NCBI RefSeq assembly: GCF_003474435.1
Contig: NZ_QRNF01000055.1
Coordinates: 1-18,162, forward strand
DNA length: 18,162 bases
Source: Ruminococcus sp. AF46-10NS
GTDB lineage: Bacteria; Bacillota; Clostridia; Lachnospirales; Lachnospiraceae
Direction of reading: 5' to 3'
Each line of letters begins with the position of its first letter. The stretch's first letter is position 1. Shown piece by piece: positions 7,717 to 15,082 of this stretch. The notes beneath the pieces were generated by a model. That model was not told where the DNA came from. It did no database searches and worked only from the letters and a program-made list of their open reading frames with translations. The position numbers were made by a program, and so were the translations under genes.

Positions 7717-7814
7717 TCAAATAATCTTTTATTTCCCATTCGCGCTTTTCTCAATTTATCGGCTTTTATTTATAAAGGACTTATTCTTTTTCAAAGCAAG
7801 TTTCGCAATGTCAG

Positions 7815-8010
7815 ACAAAAACCCCTCCGGGATTTTTTTCTGCCTTGCAACTTGATGGGGATTTCGTTTCCCCATACCCTCGACCGCAATCAAAGATATG
7901 CGTATTGGTTCCCATTGCCATGGTCACAGCGTGATGATTCTTCATCACTTACTTTCACAGCAAGCTGTAATTTTTTTCTTTCCTGTGTGGAACCTATGTG
8001 CAGAAAGGAG
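7815..8010 (+). other. Candidate origin of transfer (oriT) upstream of a MobC-like start
   Basis: This stretch holds no convincing gene. It contains a GC clamp CCCCTCCGGG followed by T7, a perfect 7-base inverted repeat ATGGGGA (7855-7861)/TCCCCAT (7869-7875) with loop TTTCGTT, and a second perfect 7-base repeat GTGATGA (7931-7937)/TCATCAC (7942-7948). It ends in the AAAGGAG ribosome binding site (8004-8010) of a MobC-like start on the same strand. Clustered inverted repeats in front of mobC are the usual form of oriT regions in mobilisable elements. The nick site cannot be named from sequence alone. Confidence 0.45.
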
Positions 8011-8618
8011 TATCCAATGACAAGACCACAAAAAGAATCTGATATGAAACGGGAACACCGGGTAACAATCCGACTGACTGATACAGGATTTTCTATTATA
8101 GAACAGTCATTCATAACTACTGCTCCATCTTCACTGAGAATCACATAGGCGGCTCTTGTCCCATACTCTTCATGTTCCATCAGGAACCATTTCTTCTCAT
8201 TCATCAAAATATAATCCTGGGCAAGCCATGTTCCTTTCTTTCCTTCGATTTCATATCCGGTTGTATCAATGGAAAGTCTGGTATCAGAGGAACTTTTGAT
8301 TGTGAGAAATTCTGGAACGATAATGAAGCCATCTTTATTAATATAATAGGCTGTGGTTTTTCCCTCATCCGTGATTACCAGAACATCGCTACATCCGATG
8401 GAATGACCTTTGAAGTTCTTCGGTCGCTGTTTCTGCAGGCGTATTTTTATATCCGCCGGAGTTTCCCCCGGCTGGATTCTTCCAATGTACACCTGCTGAT
8501 AGTTCTCAATGCTGACGCTCTTTCCTTCGCTTCTCAGCTTTTCATAAGAACGGAAACGAACATCACGATACTCTGGTGTTTCTTTTACCTGATATACTGC
8601 ACACTGACTTGTTCTCAT
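7890..8618 (-). CDS. YodL-domain ICE protein, C-terminus replaced by junction sequence
   Basis: The ATG at 8618 overlaps the stop of the TTRAP-like gene (ATGA). Residues about 1-110 form a YodL domain, with RPKNFKGHSIGCSDVLVITD and TAYYINKDGF. Residues about 118-178 (IDTTGYEIEGKKGTW ... KWFLMEHEEYGTRAAYVILS) repeat a module found in the large neighbouring protein. From about residue 178 on, the frame runs through the antisense of the MobC-like stub and the oriT-like region, so the last roughly 60 of 242 residues are probably not native. YodL-domain proteins are carried by Firmicutes ICEs, where their job is unknown. They may protect or regulate the incoming element. Confidence 0.75.
   Translation of the reverse strand: MRTSQCAVYQVKETPEYRDVRFRSYEKLRSEGKSVSIENYQQVYIGRIQPGETPADIKIRLQKQRPKNFKGHSIGCSDVLVITDEGKTTAYYINKDGFIIVPEFLTIKSSSDTRLSIDTTGYEIEGKKGTWLAQDYILMNEKKWFLMEHEEYGTRAAYVILSEDGAVVMNDCSIIENPVSVSRIVTRCSRFISDSFCGLVIGYSFLHIGSTQERKKLQLAVKVSDEESSRCDHGNGNQYAYL
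8017..8148 (+). pseudogene. 5' stub of a MobC-like relaxosome gene, running into antisense YodL sequence
   Basis: ATG 8017 has an excellent ribosome binding site, AAAGGAG, six bases upstream. The first about 28 residues, MTRPQKESDMKREHRVTIRL followed by TDTGFSIIE, match the start of MobC-type plasmid mobilisation proteins (R-P-x-K, a charged stretch, then xVxxRLTDxExxxI of a ribbon-helix-helix domain). MobC helps the relaxase to open oriT. After about 8090 the frame is simply the antisense of the YodL gene and stops at 8146-8148, so the protein is truncated to a quarter or less of its normal length. This shows that a deletion joined the mobilisation region head-on to the YodL gene. Confidence 0.5.
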
Positions 8619-8866
8619 TCCTCGTCCTCCTCTTCCAATTCCGTTTTATAATCTTTCAGATCCATAAGAAAAATCTCATAGCCTTCATCGCTCATGCAGA
8701 ACAGCTTTCTTATGGTATTGCAGACCAGCCCGATCATATCCACATCCCCTTTCAGAAATGGAATAATATTGTCGATGTCTTCCATCGTATCATTTCGGTT
8801 GCCTTTATCAAACATTGCGGTCACTAAACATTCGTCTGTATCAAAGTTCATTGCCAGATCCATCAT
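8615..8866 (-). CDS. Transposon-transfer assisting protein (TTRAP-like), 83 residues
   Basis: The product begins MMDLAMNFDTDECLVTAMFD and has the usual form of the TTRAP family: MNFxxxExxL, a DTxxR-like NRNDTMEDI, an acidic middle, then an L-x-K-L-like RKLFCMSDEGYE and a strongly acidic C-terminus (ELEEEDEE). Its start overlaps the end of the large gene by ATGA and its end overlaps the YodL gene by ATGA, so the three are one translation-coupled unit. The fifth codon after the start is another ATG, which could also be used. The family is found next to ICE transfer genes. Its biochemical role is not known. Confidence 0.7.
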   Translation of the reverse strand: MMDLAMNFDTDECLVTAMFDKGNRNDTMEDIDNIIPFLKGDVDMIGLVCNTIRKLFCMSDEGYEIFLMDLKDYKTELEEEDEE

Positions 8867-11535
8867 AATTCTACATCCCCATTCTTATGTTCTTTTGATT
8901 TTTCAGTTGCCATTTCTTTCTGCTCCTGTGCTTTTACTCTTGCCTGGAACTCTTTTAACGACTGCAGCACAGATTTTTTCAGTTCCCCTTTTTCGCCCTT
9001 TACAGGCTCTTTCTTTTGCGTCTGGTTCGGTTCTACTGATACGGATTCTTTCTTGACTGGTGTTTCTGAAACTTCCTGTTTCACTTCCACGGTCTGTTCT
9101 GTTTCCTGCACTTTTCCATATTTCTCATTCAGATACTTTTCCATGTCATTGATTGCTTTCTGTACCAATGGACTCTCCTTATAATGCGGAATCATATCAA
9201 TCAAATCCCTTTCTATCCTGTCTCCACTCATAAGTCCGTATTCCCCGGAATAATCCTCATTCCCGTCCTGCAGATCAAAACCAATCCCTTTGATTCCATG
9301 CAGGCGTTCTGCCGGAATACTTTCATAGATTTTGATTGCTTCTTCCAGAGTAAGATTATTATGATACTCACCCATGACCGGGAACTCCATGCACTCTGCT
9401 ACATAGAAACTGATCGTAGCTTCTGGCTGTTCCTGCTCAGGCTGTCTGGTAAAGATAGAAAGGGTTTCTGCATTTTCCAGACGGGAAAGTAATGACCGGG
9501 CAGTTATCACATCACTGTCTATATCAGATTCTTCCGATACTTCAACGAGCCAGTCCTTTAAACACTCTGTTTTCTTATTCAAAATGTCCTCTGTGATTTT
9601 CTCCACCTGTTCTTCCCTGTTCTCAACGGTATCTTTATATTCGTAAGTGTCATATTCATAGCTGAAATTATCTAAATCAGCCGCCAGCTTTTTGATCTCC
9701 TGCTGATCAAGGTAAGCATCTGCTTCCTTCATATATTCTGCCAAAGTGATTCTTTCTTCGGCAATAGGATTGATGTCCACCTCAATACCTGCCATTGCTA
9801 TACCATGAGCATTTAATTCATTGAAGAAACTGTCCTCCCGGATATTGCCACGATAAGAAAGCACCACATCAAGGTCAGAATCATCTCTGTAAAGTTCCTC
9901 TCTGCTTCTGGAACCATGCACCCTTGCTGCAAGTAGCTCTACTTCATTTTCTAATCCCATTTCTTCCAGAATACCCTGTGCATGATACAAGACACCCTGT
10001 TCCACTTCTGCCCTGCTAAGACCATTTAATGCTACTTCATCTCTTCCAATCTCAGAAGTCGCACGAAGCTCACCTGCCTGTAGTAAATCCTTTGAATGTT
10101 GGATGGTCATTGCCTCAAATTCTTTATAGTCCACTTTAACACATTCCATATCATCCATTCTTTCACTTTTCAGGATTTCATAAGTAGCTTTCTGAACAGA
10201 TGCTTTGGGATTATCATAATCATTGGAATGGATTTCGTGCAGGTCAGAATCATAAAAAATATAAAAATAGCCTTCTTCCGTTGCCTGTACGGTCAGATAC
10301 CCTTTGCTCTTGGTAAACTGCATTGCAATTCCCTCACAGGTATCCACTGCTCTTTCCCGATCATAGTCCTCAAAAATACTTGGAGGACAATTCTTTAATA
10401 ACTGTGCCAGCTGCATCTGTCGTTCGCCTGCTTCTTCCACTTCTGCCATCAAGTCCTCATAATCAACGGGAATTGCATTTTCCAGGGACATATCTTCATC
10501 TTCCAGAATATCTTCCATTGCCTGCTGCATAGAAATATCCGGATTGTCATAGGCACCGCCGTCGATCTCATCGTAATCCAAAGCATAAAAGGTATAATCA
10601 TAGCCTTCCTCTGTTCTCTGGATTGCAAAATACCTATCGTCAATCTTATATGCCAGTTCATCCGGTTCCAGTTCCGGCATAAGTCCTTCCACAGAAATCC
10701 CTTTCTCCTGCAGATATTCTGAAATAGCTTCCAATGCTCCTGCATCATACCCATTCCAGAGATCTTCTGCGACAAGCTGACCATGTTCCGATACGATAAT
10801 CCCTGCCACATCTGAACCATACTCATCATGTTCCATGAAGAAGAACTTCTCCCCTGCATACTCTCTTTCATCTACTGTATGCCAGGTTCCTGCATGTCCA
10901 TCTGCTTCAAATCCTCTGGTATCTGCTGTAATGGTGACTTCCGCTTCATCTAATGCCTGTTCAATCTTCTGCATACGGATCTCTGCCCTTGCCATATCAA
11001 TAAATCCATCTAACACCGCTGGGTGGCTTTCTATCACATAATCCTGATTCAGATTCTTCCCCTGATTGATATTTTCCGGGATTTCGATATGTTCTGCCCA
11101 GTCTTTGTTCTGTTTGGAAAATCTGCCGTCATAAGAAAGTTCCCGAAGCGTATTTGCCATAACAAACGTCATACGTTCTTCTCCAAACTGTTCCAGCACT
11201 TGTTTTGCGGCATCTTCCTTTAAATGCAGCCCGTCAAAATTTAATGCGATTGCTTCCTCGATTGCTTTCTTACAATCAATATTTAACTTTCTGGAATCCA
11301 GATAAGCATCTACATCCCGTTCTTCCATTGCCTGAGCAAGTGTTCCTTTATAAACTGGCGGATAGGCTCTGGTATGATTATTTTCCAGCATCTCCATTCT
11401 CTGCTGTACAAAGTCCGGAAGTTCCTCAAAGCCGAAAGAATCCACATAATAAGCCTTTGTCTCCGCCGTCCGGTTTATAACTATGACATCGCTTACCGAT
11501 AAGGAATGTCCATGAAAATCGTTCAGGCGGTTGAT
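8863..11535 (-). CDS. Large ICE polyvalent protein (YodL - DUF3849 - repeated modules - nucleotidyltransferase), 5' end cut off by an IS110 element
   Basis: An internal GTG at 11445 gives 860 residues, but the frame runs on upstream to about 11535 with INRLNDFHGHSLSVSDVIVI, the core of a YodL domain. The true start is therefore missing, replaced by the IS110 element. In the 860-residue numbering: DUF3849 (about 28-122); a GTWHTV ... FFMEHDEYGSDVAG module (about 170-235) shared with the other YodL protein; two copies of one module (about 264-340 and 375-448, both with TEEGYxYxFY and DNPxxSxQxAxxxIL); and a nucleotidyltransferase fold (about 500-560) with GS at 511-512, D524/D526 and D557. A further module comes at about 677-770, with a lysine-rich tail. 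Such proteins are thought to act in the recipient after transfer. The loss of the start suggests it is no longer made in full. Confidence 0.78.
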   Translation of the reverse strand: MNRLNDFHGHSLSVSDVIVINRTAETKAYYVDSFGFEELPDFVQQRMEMLENNHTRAYPPVYKGTLAQAMEERDVDAYLDSRKLNIDCKKAIEEAIALNFDGLHLKEDAAKQVLEQFGEERMTFVMANTLRELSYDGRFSKQNKDWAEHIEIPENINQGKNLNQDYVIESHPAVLDGFIDMARAEIRMQKIEQALDEAEVTITADTRGFEADGHAGTWHTVDEREYAGEKFFFMEHDEYGSDVAGIIVSEHGQLVAEDLWNGYDAGALEAISEYLQEKGISVEGLMPELEPDELAYKIDDRYFAIQRTEEGYDYTFYALDYDEIDGGAYDNPDISMQQAMEDILEDEDMSLENAIPVDYEDLMAEVEEAGERQMQLAQLLKNCPPSIFEDYDRERAVDTCEGIAMQFTKSKGYLTVQATEEGYFYIFYDSDLHEIHSNDYDNPKASVQKATYEILKSERMDDMECVKVDYKEFEAMTIQHSKDLLQAGELRATSEIGRDEVALNGLSRAEVEQGVLYHAQGILEEMGLENEVELLAARVHGSRSREELYRDDSDLDVVLSYRGNIREDSFFNELNAHGIAMAGIEVDINPIAEERITLAEYMKEADAYLDQQEIKKLAADLDNFSYEYDTYEYKDTVENREEQVEKITEDILNKKTECLKDWLVEVSEESDIDSDVITARSLLSRLENAETLSIFTRQPEQEQPEATISFYVAECMEFPVMGEYHNNLTLEEAIKIYESIPAERLHGIKGIGFDLQDGNEDYSGEYGLMSGDRIERDLIDMIPHYKESPLVQKAINDMEKYLNEKYGKVQETEQTVEVKQEVSETPVKKESVSVEPNQTQKKEPVKGEKGELKKSVLQSLKEFQARVKAQEQKEMATEKSKEHKNGDVEL

Positions 11536-11825
11536 ACCCTTCCCTCTATGGCAGCTAACCTCCTATATCCACCAGGATCATCTCTGTCTCCAGAGGTCCT
11601 AACTTCCTTCGTCCTGCCTGTCCATAACCAGGGTGTCAGCTATGCTCCTATACGGGGTCTCGCCCCATGGAAAATATTCCTGCCGACTACTGGCTCATTC
11701 TTTGTATTATTGATTACTGACTCGCTTCCTGTTCCAGCACTGTGATCAGTGGACGTTATCTGTTACATTCTGCTTAATTCAGTGGCTATCCACTTGACAG
11801 TCTCCATTACAGTTACTTGTCTTTC
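11536..11825 (-). ncRNA. Candidate IS110 guide RNA (bridge/seek RNA) region
   Basis: The 290 bases between the transposase stop and the element end have no gene but several local hairpins: GGGG-TCTCG-CCCC (11654-11666), CTCTG-TCTC-CAGAG (11582-11595) and CCTG-N8-CAGG (11617-11632). A 17-base segment occurs twice with three mismatches (11552-11568 and 11637-11653). IS110-family elements are known to encode an RNA that pairs with donor and target DNA; in IS1111-type members it lies after the transposase gene. Position and structure fit, but exact RNA ends are not visible. Confidence 0.5.
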
Positions 11826-13117
11826 TTACGCAGCCTGTAGATAAACTGCCGGTCTCTTGATGTCACTGACCATCTTTTTCGGATCATAATCCACACCTTT
11901 TGTCAGCATGGCATAAAAGACACGTATCAACTTGGCTGCAATCGCCATAAGTGACTGCATTTTCTTCAACGGATTCAGCCTTCTGGTTGTGTAATAATTA
12001 TGGAGTTCCCTGAACTCCTGGTTCTTCGACACAAGTGACATTGCAACCTCAAAGAGCAGATATCTGAGTCTCTTTCGACCTCGTCTGCTTATTGTTGTCT
12101 CGCCCTTGTGCTTTCCCGAACTATTTTCAACCAATGCCAATCCTGCAAGCTTCTGCAGTTCCTTCGGATTGTTGAAGCGGCTGATATCACCTACTTCTGC
12201 AAGGAACCCTGACACTGTCCTGATTCCCACACCTTTGATCTCTAACAGCTTTTCAGCCATCGGAATCTTTCTTACCAGTTCTTCAATTAGAACCATAACT
12301 TCCTGTAGACGCGTATTTCTGGATTCATAGTCCTCCAGAAGCATTCGGATTTCCATTCTTGCAGACACCGCACCTTCTTTGCTTCCAACGCTGTGCTCTG
12401 CAGCTTCTATCAGGGTCTTCGCCCTCGCCTTTCCAACTGCTCTTAACTTCGCATCACGCCAGATTTGGTTCACTCCATCGATACCTAACGTCAGGATATC
12501 TTCAGGGAGTGGTGCTGCTTTAAGAATTAGCATTCCGCTCTTGGCATCCGGCTTTCCGTATACCGTCTTATATTCAGGAAAATATATATTGAACCAACGA
12601 CTGATCCTGTTTTGAATTCTTGTAAGTTCCGCCTGTAACTGGAATCTTATGTTTGGTGCTGTTCTAAGATCAGCATAAACACCATCCGGCAGATATGGGA
12701 TCATGTAACGTCCCTCTCTAACTAATCCTGCTATAACTTTCGGATCCTTACGGTCATTTTTAGTAGGATTATTGTCGTCGAGTTCTTTTGTTTTTTTCAC
12801 ATGGTGAGGATTTACAAGAACTGGTTTCATTTCATTATCCTGTAGAAACTTTCCAAGATTGAACCAGTAATGCCCGGTCGTTCCATACCCGGAACCACCT
12901 TATCCTTCTCATGCCTTTCTTTGAGCTCCAGGATCCATTCCTTAAATGTTGCAAATCCGGCCTCTGTGTTACTAAACTTAAATGGCTTCTTCGAATACTC
13001 GATTCCTCTGTAATCAAAAGCTCTAGCATAGTGCGTTTCACTTCCGACATCAATTCCGAGTACCAAAGTTTTTTCTGTAATAGCTTCAATTTTTGCGTTC
13101 TGTGTGTTAGACTTCAT
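11826..13117 (-). pseudogene. IS110-family DEDD transposase, broken by a one-base deletion
   Basis: Translation starts at ATG 13117 (MKSNTQNAKIEAITEKTLVL) with AGAGAGGT seven bases upstream. The N-terminal RuvC-like domain has the first catalytic Asp in LGIDVGSETH and then reaches VVPGME. There the normal EPTGHYWF motif is lost: one C is missing near 12880, so the frame reads RPGITGS and stops near 12827. Restoring the C gives PTGHYWFNLGKFLQDNE and joins the second frame, MKPVLVNPHHVKK (start 12830). The latter holds the remaining Asp pair (KNDRKDPKVIAGL) and the C-terminal Tnp_20 domain with the serine region ENSSGKHKG. The repaired protein would be about 430 residues. As read, no complete transposase can be made, unless the missing base is a sequencing error. 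Confidence 0.85.
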
Positions 13118-13240
13118 TATAGATACCTCTCTGCATAATAAGATTTTTACTAACCTGCCAGTCAGTAGTCTTATTGTACTCTGAGGTATTTTCAATTTTC
13201 AACGTCTACGCTTTTTATTATACAGGAAGCTCCTATCAAT

Positions 13241-13274
13241 AAAAAAACAGCCCACTCTTTTTTAGAATTGGCTG
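13241..13274 (-). terminator. Rho-independent terminator ending the holin-like toxin mRNA
   Basis: On the minus strand CAGCCAATTCT (13274-13264) pairs with AGAGTGGGCTG (13258-13248) with one mismatch and one wobble, followed by seven T (13247-13241). It lies about 150 bases after the toxin stop codon, so the toxin message has a long 3' UTR. Confidence 0.7.
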
Positions 13275-13286
13275 CATAAAATGTAC

Positions 13287-13315
13287 TTTACTTTTCGGAG
13301 AGAAAATGCTATATT
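13287..13315 (+). promoter_or_regulatory. Promoter of the plus-strand antitoxin RNA
   Basis: TTTACT (13287-13292) and TATATT (13310-13315) are separated by 17 bases, and the -10 box is extended (TGC directly before it). Transcription should begin at about 13322 and run towards the toxin gene. Confidence 0.55.
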
Positions 13316-13321
13316 CTAATT

Positions 13322-13430
13322 GAAAAGAGTAACCGCCCACAAGGTGGATGCTCCTGGATTAGGTTTTAATTTATTTTGCTCTCAAAGAGAGCTGCCTATC
13401 CTGTTGGCAGACAGGGTAGGCTATTTTTTT
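13322..13430 (+). ncRNA. Candidate antisense antitoxin RNA of a type I toxin-antitoxin system
   Basis: A transcript from the promoter at 13287-13315 to the terminator at 13394-13430 would be about 110 bases and contains no gene. It has a perfect hairpin GCTCTC-AAA-GAGAGC (13378-13392) followed by the terminator stem. It is fully complementary to the 3' UTR of the toxin mRNA, including the toxin stop codon. This is the arrangement of txpA/RatA and bsrG/SR4, where the antisense RNA triggers decay of the toxin message. Confidence 0.55.
13394..13430 (+). terminator. Terminator of the antisense RNA, overlapping the toxin stop codon
   Basis: The 11-base stem GCCTATCCTGT (13394-13404)/ACAGGGTAGGC (13411-13421) has one G-T pair and a six-base loop and is followed by TATTTTTTT on the plus strand. 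Confidence 0.75.
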
Positions 13431-13522
13431 CGCTTGTTGTCCCTATTATCCAAATAGGCAAGCAAAGCAATCAGAAACGTACCGCCTAAGAACAATAAGC
13501 TCAAGACTTCGTATGTATCCAT
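13421..13522 (-). CDS. Holin-like type I toxin, 33 residues
   Basis: ATG 13522 has the very strong ribosome binding site GGGAGGTGG. The product is MDTYEVLSLLFLGGTFLIAL followed by LAYLDNRDNKRKK: a short N-terminus, one membrane helix (about 6-24) and a charged, lysine-rich tail. This is the typical form of the putative holin-like toxins (TxpA/BsrE-type), which insert in the cell's own membrane when their antisense RNA is lost. The stop codon is inside the terminator of the convergent RNA. The toxin message continues to the terminator at 13241-13274. No clear toxin promoter can be named. The locus lies between an IS110 element and a broken XRE regulator, as expected for an addiction module of a mobile element. 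Confidence 0.75.
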   Translation of the reverse strand: MDTYEVLSLLFLGGTFLIALLAYLDNRDNKRKK

Positions 13523-13652
13523 TCGCTCCACCTCCCTTCTTCTGTATCCCTTAACGAGATCTGAAAATCCAGGAGGTTTTTACCAACCCTGTACACGGTT
13601 ACTCCAGTAATATTCTAACAGGTAACTCTCCGCAAAGCAATTCCTTTTTACT

Positions 13653-14118
13653 TCATACGGTTTTATATTCTGTTTTTTGTTTATCCCCTGGCCAATGCAG
13701 TTTCCATTCCAGATATTCCTCTTCTGTAATCTTTCCATTGTCCAATTTCTGCTTTTTCTCCATCCATTCCTGCAGATAACAGATTGTCTTTTTATCACTA
13801 ATTGTGATTCCAACTGTTTCACTTTCTGGATCATTTACTAAAAACAAATGAAAAAGTTCTCGATTTTCTTCATCCATCCAGAATAAAGTTTCCATTAATT
13901 CTTGTTGCAATTCCAGGATTTAAAAAATTCCGCACATCAACCTCTAATATTTCTGCTATCCGAATAAGCGTTTCCTGTTTTGGCGTGCGCTGTCCACTTT
14001 CATATTGGGCAATTCTCACATCTGCACTATTTTCTCCGTATCCTAACCTGTGTCCCAGTTCTTTTTGAGTTATATTGCGAAACATACGGATTTTTCTTAT
14101 TCTTGCTCCTAGCTTCAC
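13653..14118 (-). pseudogene. XRE-family transcriptional regulator, split by a one-base frame shift
   Basis: The start is best placed at GTG 14118 (MKLGARIRKIRMFRNITQKE), because AAGGAG lies six bases upstream; a longer ATG start at 14139 would use that same site as coding. The N-terminal HTH_3 domain covers about residues 5-62 (TQKELGHRLGY ... VRIAQYESGQRTPKQETLIR). After NFLNP the frame goes on with GIATRINGNFILDG and stops at 13870. Dropping one G of the GG at this point gives ELQQELMETLFWMDEENREL, which continues in a second frame to 13653 with EEEYLEWKLHWP, the usual C-terminal domain of this regulator. The repaired protein is about 154 residues. It may control a nearby mobile-element function. 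Confidence 0.75.
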
Positions 14119-14270
14119 TTGTTTCTCCTTTAAAAACAAATCTACATGGTAAATATATCTCTACAAATTGCAAATAAAATTCCAAATAAAAATGCAAAAA
14201 TATACATTAATGAATATATATCCTTGCATTTTTCAACTATAATTGAATCCAATAATAGCTCACAAAATTT

Positions 14271-14960
14271 TTATATTTTTCCATCTTGTTCAAGTTTTTC
14301 TTTCAATTGGTCTATAAACGGTCTCATCCTACGATATGCTCTTTTGCTTAAATCCAACTCATAGCTAATACCTTTTCTTTGTTCTGCGATAATGTGAATG
14401 CCATTTCGATACGAATAGATTTCGATTAATTCAGAGGGTAAATCTATTTCAATTTGCTTGTCGTTGACAAATTTATGAATAAGCCCTAAACATTCTGCCG
14501 TTCTACATTTATCATCAAATCTAACTTGAGATTTTTGTTTTTCTTTTTTGCAATAATAAAAAGGGACAATTTCTTTTCCATCATGCGATAACGCATCTTG
14601 CAATTTATTCATTTTATCTTGAGGGATGGATATTCTAACAGGAACTGTATGATGCATTAAAGACTCAAATTCAGCTGTATCAGAATAGTATGTAGTTAAA
14701 ACATTTTCTATCACGGCTTCGTAAATCGATGCATATGCAAGTATCTGATTTCGTACTTCAAACATTAAATTAGCATCAGTTGCTCCTATCCCTTCATATA
14801 ATTTGTATGCAAATCTTATAGCCTTAAATTCCGTAATAATACGATGTCGTAGTTCTATATCCTGAATAAAAGAAAATTCATTTTCATACCATGAATCATC
14901 TGCTAAATGGTTATTACAATAATCCTCAATTTCTTTTTTGATTCTTTCAGAAAAAGCCAT
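14271..14960 (-). CDS. Uncharacterised protein with HEPN-like features, 229 residues
   Basis: The ATG at 14960 follows AGGAGGT. The protein is all-helical in look, with no signal peptide or membrane helix. Residues 64-92 (LMFEVRNQILAYASIYEAVI) resemble the first core helices of HEPN-fold proteins, and residues 176-215 contain the RNxxH-like YSYRNGIHIIAEQ (R185, N186, H189) before a final helical hairpin (SKRAYRRMRPFIDQLKEKL). The classical HEPN motif is R-x(4-6)-H; here the spacing is one shorter. HEPN proteins are often RNases in toxin-antitoxin or phage-defence systems. I see no partner nucleotidyltransferase or antitoxin next to it. The regions on both sides are AT-rich. Function is unproven. 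Confidence 0.5.
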   Translation of the reverse strand: MAFSERIKKEIEDYCNNHLADDSWYENEFSFIQDIELRHRIITEFKAIRFAYKLYEGIGATDANLMFEVRNQILAYASIYEAVIENVLTTYYSDTAEFESLMHHTVPVRISIPQDKMNKLQDALSHDGKEIVPFYYCKKEKQKSQVRFDDKCRTAECLGLIHKFVNDKQIEIDLPSELIEIYSYRNGIHIIAEQRKGISYELDLSKRAYRRMRPFIDQLKEKLEQDGKI

Positions 14961-15043
14961 ATTTTTTTACCTCCTAGTTTCGCTCCATCTATTCATTATA
15001 ATATCATAAAATAGCGTTGGTGCATAAAACTTTATCCACAATC

Positions 15044-15068
15044 CCTGGGGCTGTATTACAGCCCCAGG
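15044..15068. terminator. Strong hairpin after the surface-protein remnant
   Basis: A perfect 11-base stem, CCTGGGGCTGT (15044-15054) and ACAGCCCCAGG (15058-15068), has a three-base loop. It is 14 bases after the stop of the LPXTG-type gene and probably was its terminator. There is no strong T-run on either side. Confidence 0.55.
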
Positions 15069-15082
15069 ACCTTATTCTATTA

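Larger units (their letters stand above)
11536..13235 (-). mobile_element. IS110-family insertion sequence (IS1111-like layout), ends approximate
   Basis: The element carries one DEDD transposase gene and about 290 bases of non-coding, hairpin-rich DNA after it. The left end is placed at about 11536 because the YodL reading frame is native up to ATC at 11533-11535. The right end must lie before the terminator T-run at 13241. Like other members of the family it shows no clear terminal inverted repeats. The missing YodL 5' part is not found to the right of it, so a deletion followed insertion. CTCCTAT occurs near both ends (11560-11566 and 13230-13236) and inside the non-coding region (11645-11651). 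Confidence 0.7.

Noticed and set aside
7756..7875. A 39-residue minus-strand frame starting MGKRNPHQVARQKKIPEGFL
   Set aside because: It covers the inverted repeats in front of the MobC-like start and has only a weak ribosome binding site; the region is better explained as non-coding oriT DNA, though the frame is coding-like and not fully excluded.
8172..8651. A 159-residue plus-strand frame opposite the YodL gene
   Set aside because: It is an antisense shadow with no ribosome binding site, and the minus strand has clear YodL homology.
10449..10871. A 140-residue minus-strand frame inside the large polyvalent gene
   Set aside because: It is a shifted-frame shadow, methionine- and arginine-rich in an unnatural way, with no domain.
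11552..11653. Possible CRISPR repeats (17-base near-repeat, two copies)
   Set aside because: There are only two imperfect copies, not regularly spaced, and they lie inside an IS110 non-coding region. No cas genes are present.
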